From contig JAJQJQ010000029.1 in assembly GCA_028622995.1 (NCBI GenBank), forward strand, positions 434,001 to 498,000: a stretch of DNA of 64,000 bases. Direction: 5' to 3'. Positions within the stretch are counted from its first letter, which is position 1, and every line of letters begins with the position of its first letter. The position numbers and the translations under genes were made by a program. Positions 58,501 through 64,000 of the stretch are shown here, in pieces. The DNA comes from Panagrolaimus kolymaensis (Eukaryota > Nematoda > Chromadorea > Rhabditida > Panagrolaimidae). The notes under the pieces were generated by a model. The model worked only from the letters and a program-made list of their open reading frames with translations, was not told the origin of the DNA and did not search any database.

Positions 58501-61500
58501 ATTTGGCATTAAAACTTTTAACTCTCGATATATAAAATTTTTTTTGAAAATCGATTTCGCTCTCCAAAGCGAATGAGAGGTCATTAAATAAATAAAATTA
58601 CATAAAAATGAAGAAAATTTTGTCATAGCTTTAAATATTTGGCATTGAAACTTTTAACTCTCGATATATAAAATTTTTTTTGAAAATCGATTTCGCTCTT
58701 GAAAGCGAATGAGAGGTCATTAAATAAATAAAATTACATAAAAATGAAGAAAATTTTGTCATAGCTTTAAATATTTAGCATTGAAACTTTTTGTTTTCTC
58801 TTAACTTTAAAAATTTCTGAAAATCGATTTCGCTCTTGAAAGCGAATGAGAGATCATTAAATAAATAAAATTACATAAAAATGAAGAAAATTTTGTCGAA
58901 ACTTTAAATATTTGGCATTAAAACTTTTAACTCTCGATATATAAAATTTTTTTTGAAAATCGATTTCGCTCTCCAAAGCGAATGAGAGGTCATTAAATAA
59001 ATAAAATTACATAAAAATGAAGAAAATTTTGTCATAGCTTTAAATATTTGGCATTGAAACTTTTAACTCTCGATATATAAAATTTTTTTTGAAAATCGAT
59101 TTCGCTCTTGAAAGCGAATGAGAGGTCATTAAATAAATAAAATTACATAAAAATGAAGAAAATTTTGTCATAGCTTTAAATATTTAGCATTGAAACTTTT
59201 TGTTTTCTCTTAACTTTAAAAATTTCTGAAAATCGATTTCGCTCTTGAAAGCGAATGAGAGATCATTAAATAAATAAAATTACATAAAAATGAAGAAAAT
59301 TTTGTCGAAACTTTAAATATTTGGCATTAAAACTTTTAACTCTCGATATATAAAATTTTTTTTGAAAATCGATTTCGCTCTCCAAAGCGAATGAGAGGTC
59401 ATTAAATAAATAAAATTACATAAAAATGAAGAAAATTTTGTCATAGCTTTAAATATTTGGCATTGAAACTATTAACTCTCGATATATAAAATTTTTTTTG
59501 AAAATCGATTTCGCTCTCCAAAGCGAATGAGAGGTCATTAAATAAATAAAATTACATAAAAATGAAGAAAATTTTGTCGAAACTTTAAATATTTGGCATT
59601 AAAACTTTTAACTCTCGATATATAAAATTTTTTTTGAAAATCGATTTCGCTCTCCAAAGCGAATGAGAGGTCATTAAATAAATAAAATTACATAAAAATG
59701 AAGAAAATTTTGTCGAAACTTTAAATATTTGTCATTAAAACTTTTAACTCTCGATATATAAAATTTTTTTTGAAAATCGATTTCGCTCTCCAAAGCGAAT
59801 GAGAGGTCATTAAATAAATAAAATTACATAAAAATGAAGAAAATTTTGTCGAAACTTTAAATATTTGGCATTAAAACTTTTAACTCTCGATATATAAAAT
59901 TTTTTTTGAAAATCGATTTCGCTCTCCAAAGCGAATGAGAGGTCATTAAATAAATAAAATTACATAAAAATGAAGAAAATTTTGTCGAAACTTTAAATAT
60001 TTGTCATTAAAACTTTTAACTCTCGATATATAAAATTTTTTTTGAAAATCGATTTCGCTCTCCAAAGCGAATGAGAGGTCATTAAATAAATAAAATTACA
60101 TAAAAATGAAGAAAATTTTGTCATAGCTTTAAATATTTGGCATTGAAACTATTAACTCTCGATATATAAAATTTTTTTTGAAAATCGATTTCGCTCTCCA
60201 AAGCGAATGAGAGGTCATTAAATAAATAAAATTACATAAAAATGAAGAAAATTTTGTCGAAACTTTAAATATTTGTCATTAAAACTTTTAACTCTCGATA
60301 TATAAAATTTTTTTTGAAAATCGATTTCGCTCTCCAAAGCGAATGAGAGGTCATTTAATAAATAAAATTACATAAAAATGAAGAAAATTTTGTCATAGCT
60401 TTAAATATTTGGCATTGAAACTTTTTGTTTTCTCTTAACTTTAAAAATTTCTGAAAATCGATTTCGCTCTTGAAAGCGAATGAGAGGTCATTAAATAAAT
60501 AAAATTACATAAAAATGAAGAAAATTTTGTCGAAACTTTAAATATTTGGCATTAAAACTTTTAACTCTCGATATATAAAATTTTTTTTGAAAATCGATTT
60601 CGCTCTCCAAAGCGAATGAGAGGTCATTAAATAAATAAAATTACATAAAAATGAAGAAAATTTTGTCGAAACTTTAAATATTTGGCATTAAAACTTTTAA
60701 CTCTCGATATATAAAATTTTTTTTGAAAATCGATTTCGCTCTCCAAAGCGAATGAGAGGTCATTAAATAAATAAAATTACATAAAAATGAAGAAAATTTT
60801 GTCATAGCTTTAAATATTTGGCATTGAAACTATTAACTCTCGATATATAAAATTTTTTTTGAAAATCGATTTCGCTCTCCAAAGCGAATGAGAGGTCATT
60901 AAATAAATAAAATTACATAAAAATGAAGAAAATTTTGTCGAAACTTTAAATATTTGGCATTAAAACTTTTAACTCTCGATATATAAAATTTTTTTTGAAA
61001 ATCGATTTCGCTCTCCAAAGCGAATGAGAGGTCATTAAATAAATAAAATTACATAAAAATGAAGAAAATTTTGTCATAGCTTTAAATATTTGGCATTGAA
61101 ACTATTAACTCTCGATATATAAAATTTTTTTTGAAAATCGATTTCGCTCTCCAAAGCGAATGAGAGGTCATTAAATAAATAAAATTACATAAAAATGAAG
61201 AAAATTTTGTCGAAACTTTAAATATTTGGCATTAAAACTTTTAACTCTCGATATATAAAATTTTTTTTGAAAATCGATTTCGCTCTCCAAAGCGAATGAG
61301 AGGTCATTAAATAAATAAAATTACATAAAAATGAAGAAAATTTTGTCATAGCTTTAAATATTTGGCATTGAAACTTTTAACTCTCGATATATAAAATTTT
61401 TTTTGAAAATCGATTTCGCTCTTGAAAGCGAATGAGAGGTCATTAAATAAATAAAATTACATAAAAATGAAGAAAATTTTGTCATAGCTTTAAATATTTG

Positions 61501-64000
61501 GCATTGAAACTATTAACTCTCGATATATAAAATTTTTTTTGAAAATCGATTTCGCTCTCCAAAGCGAATGAGAGGTCATTAAATAAATAAAATTACATAA
61601 AAATGAAGAAAATTTTGTCATAGCTTTAAATATTTAGCATTGAAACTTTTTGTTTTCTCTTAACTTTAAAAATTTCTGAAAATCGATTTCGCTCTTGAAA
61701 GCGAATGAGAGATCATTAAATAAATAAAATTACATAAAAATGAAGAAAATTTTGTCGAAACTTTAAATATTTGGCATTAAAACTTTTAACTCTCGATATA
61801 TAAAATTTTTTTTGAAAATCGATTTCGCTCTCCAAAGCGAATGAGAGGTCATTAAATAAATAAAATTACATAAAAATGAAGAAAATTTTGTCGAAACTTT
61901 AAATATTTGGCATTAAAACTTTTAACTCTCGATATATAAAATTTTTTTTGAAAATCGATTTCGCTCTCCAAAGCGAATGAGAGGTCATTAAATAAATAAA
62001 ATTACATAAAAATGAAGAAAATTTTGTCGAAACTTTAAATATTTGTCATTAAAACTTTTAACTCTCGATATATAAAATTTTTTTTGAAAATCGATTTCGC
62101 TCTCCAAAGCGAATGAGAGGTCATTAAATAAATAAAATTACATAAAAATGAAGAAAATTTTGTCATAGCTTTAAATATTTGGCATTGAAACTATTAACTC
62201 TCGATATATAAAATTTTTTTTGAAAATCGATTTCGCTCTCCAAAGCGAATGAGAGGTCATTAAATAAATAAAATTACATAAAAATGAAGAAAATTTTGTC
62301 GAAACTTTAAATATTTGGCATTAAAACTTTTAACTCTCGATATATAAAATTTTTTTTGAAAATCGATTTCGCTCTCCAAAGCGAATGAGAGGTCATTAAA
62401 TAAATAAAATTACATAAAAATGAAGAAAATTTTGTCGAAACTTTAAATATTTGTCATTAAAACTTTTAACTCTCGATATATAAAATTTTTTTTGAAAATC
62501 GATTTCGCTCTCCAAAGCGAATGAGAGGTCATTAAATAAATAAAATTACATAAAAATGAAGAAAATTTTGTCGAAACTTTAAATATTTGGCATTAAAACT
62601 TTTAACTCTCGATATATAAAATTTTTTTTGAAAATCGATTTCGCTCTCCAAAGCGAATGAGAGGTCATTAAATAAATAAAATTACATAAAAATGAAGAAA
62701 ATTTTGTCGAAACTTTAAATATTTGTCATTAAAACTTTTAACTCTCGATATATAAAATTTTTTTTGAAAATCGATTTCGCTCTCCAAAGCGAATGAGAGG
62801 TCATTAAATAAATAAAATTACATAAAAATGAAGAAAATTTTGTCGAAACTTTAAATATTTGGCATTAAAACTTTTAACTCTCGATATATAAAATTTTTTT
62901 TGAAAATCGATTTCGCTCTCCAAAGCGAATGAGAGGTCATTAAATAAATAAAATTACATAAAAATGAAGAAAATTTTGTCGAAACTTTAAATATTTGTCA
63001 TTAAAACTTTTAACTCTCGATATATAAAATTTTTTTTGAAAATCGATTTCGCTCTCCAAAGCGAATGAGAGGTCATTAAATAAATAAAATTACATAAAAA
63101 TGAAGAAAATTTTGTCATAGCTTTAAATATTTGGCATTGAAACTATTAACTCTCGATATATAAAATTTTTTTTGAAAATCGATTTCGCTCTCCAAAGCGA
63201 ATGAGAGGTCATTAAATAAATAAAATTACATAAAAATGAAGAAAATTTTGTCGAAACTTTAAATATTTGTCATTAAAACTTTTAACTCTCGATATATAAA
63301 ATTTTTTTTGAAAATCGATTTCGCTCTCCAAAGCGAATGAGAGGTCATTTAATAAATAAAATTACATAAAAATGAAGAAAATTTTGTCATAGCTTTAAAT
63401 ATTTGGCATTGAAACTTTTTGTTTTCTCTTAACTTTAAAAATTTCTGAAAATCGATTTCGCTCTTGAAAGCGAATGAGAGGTCATTAAATAAATAAAATT
63501 ACATAAAAATGAAGAAAATTTTGTCGAAACTTTAAATATTTGGCATTGAAACTATTAACTCTCGATATATAAAATTTTTTTTGAAAATCGATTTCGCTCT
63601 CCAAAGCGAATGAGAGGTCATTAAATAAATAAAATTACATAAAAATGAAGAAAATTTTGTCGAAACTTTAAATATTTGTCATTAAAACTTTTAACTCTCG
63701 ATATATAAAATTTTTTTTGAAAATCGATTTCGCTCTCCAAAGCGAATGAGAGGTCATTTAATAAATAAAATTACATAAAAATGAAGAAAATTTTGTCATA
63801 GCTTTAAATATTTGGCATTGAAACTTTTTGTTTTCTCTTAACTTTAAAAATTTCTGAAAATCGATTTCGCTCTTGAAAGCGAATGAGAGGTCATTAAATA
63901 AATAAAATTACATAAAAATGAAGAAAATTTTGTCGAAACTTTAAATATTTGGCATTGAAACTATTAACTCTCGATATATAAAATTTTTTTTGAAAATCGA
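55550..64000. repeat. tandem satellite, about 136-bp monomer
   Basis: About 61-62 head-to-tail monomers of 136-137 bases (for example TCGCT at 55966 and 56103, and at 62641 and 62777) running off the right end. Each has a constant half, CGAATGAGAG(A/G)TCATTAAATA... to ...GAAGAAAATTTTGTC, and a variable half of two types: type B with TTTTTGTTTTCTCTTAAC and type A with TTAACTCTCGATATATAAA. The boundary between monomers is an imperfect hairpin TTCGCT-CTCCAA (or CTTGAA)-AGCGAA. The left third alternates A and B; the right part is mostly A with subtypes. The first unit (about 55555-55690) is the most diverged. Confidence 0.97.

Noticed and set aside
1..64000. tRNA genes, rRNA, CRISPR arrays, bacterial operons
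   Set aside because: None seen on reading either strand. The intron structure shows this is eukaryotic nuclear DNA.

Overview
The window is AT-rich eukaryotic DNA from a nematode. Evidence for this: short introns (mostly about 45-350 bp) with clear GTAAGT...TTTTAG or TTTCAG signals, gene families typical of nematodes (DUF229 membrane proteins, 7TM chemoreceptors with a C-terminal PYR motif, alpha-1,3-fucosyltransferase), and splice-acceptor-like sequences just ahead of several start codons, as expected for spliced-leader trans-splicing. A large F-box-like family with a FSLP..IIYYITKNP...CKYF signature points by inference to a clade IV / panagrolaimid-type worm; species cannot be fixed from the sequence. 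Gene models were built by hand from splice signals with reading phase checked across each junction. Two joins remain uncertain and are marked.

Layout. 1-8.6 kb: a partial 7TM receptor, a secreted Thr-rich multi-exon protein (minus), an intronless 217-aa protein (plus), a small multi-pass membrane protein (minus) and a complete GT10 fucosyltransferase (minus). 9.1-10.8 kb: a nearly perfect inverted duplication with arms of about 600 bp. 12.4-30 kb: DUF229 gene 1, an F-box-like gene, an RTN4IP1/rad-8-like mitochondrial oxidoreductase, a type II membrane protein, a seven-exon gene of a second family (family B), an unrecognised conserved-looking protein, and DUF229 gene 2, which carries a TTAA-flanked foldback element in one intron. 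31-46.6 kb: a three-span membrane protein, then seven head-to-tail minus-strand copies of the F-box-like family (five intact in reading frame, two broken), interrupted by an Srh/Str-type chemoreceptor on the plus strand and a C/A-rich repeat zone containing covarying hairpins. 47.3-54.7 kb: two small overlapping genes, the second family B gene, and a 15-exon protein kinase gene (931 aa). 55.55-64 kb: a tandem satellite of about 136 bp monomers that runs off the end of the window.

There is no operon-like pathway here. Most genes belong to rapidly changing families (receptors, F-box-like proteins, DUF229), with RTN4IP1 and the fucosyltransferase as the most readily recognised conserved genes. 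The most unusual items are the 600-bp self-complementary locus at 9.1-10.8 kb, the satellite with two alternating monomer types, the decaying F-box-like array, and a kinase whose N-terminal half is made of small phase-0 acidic exons.
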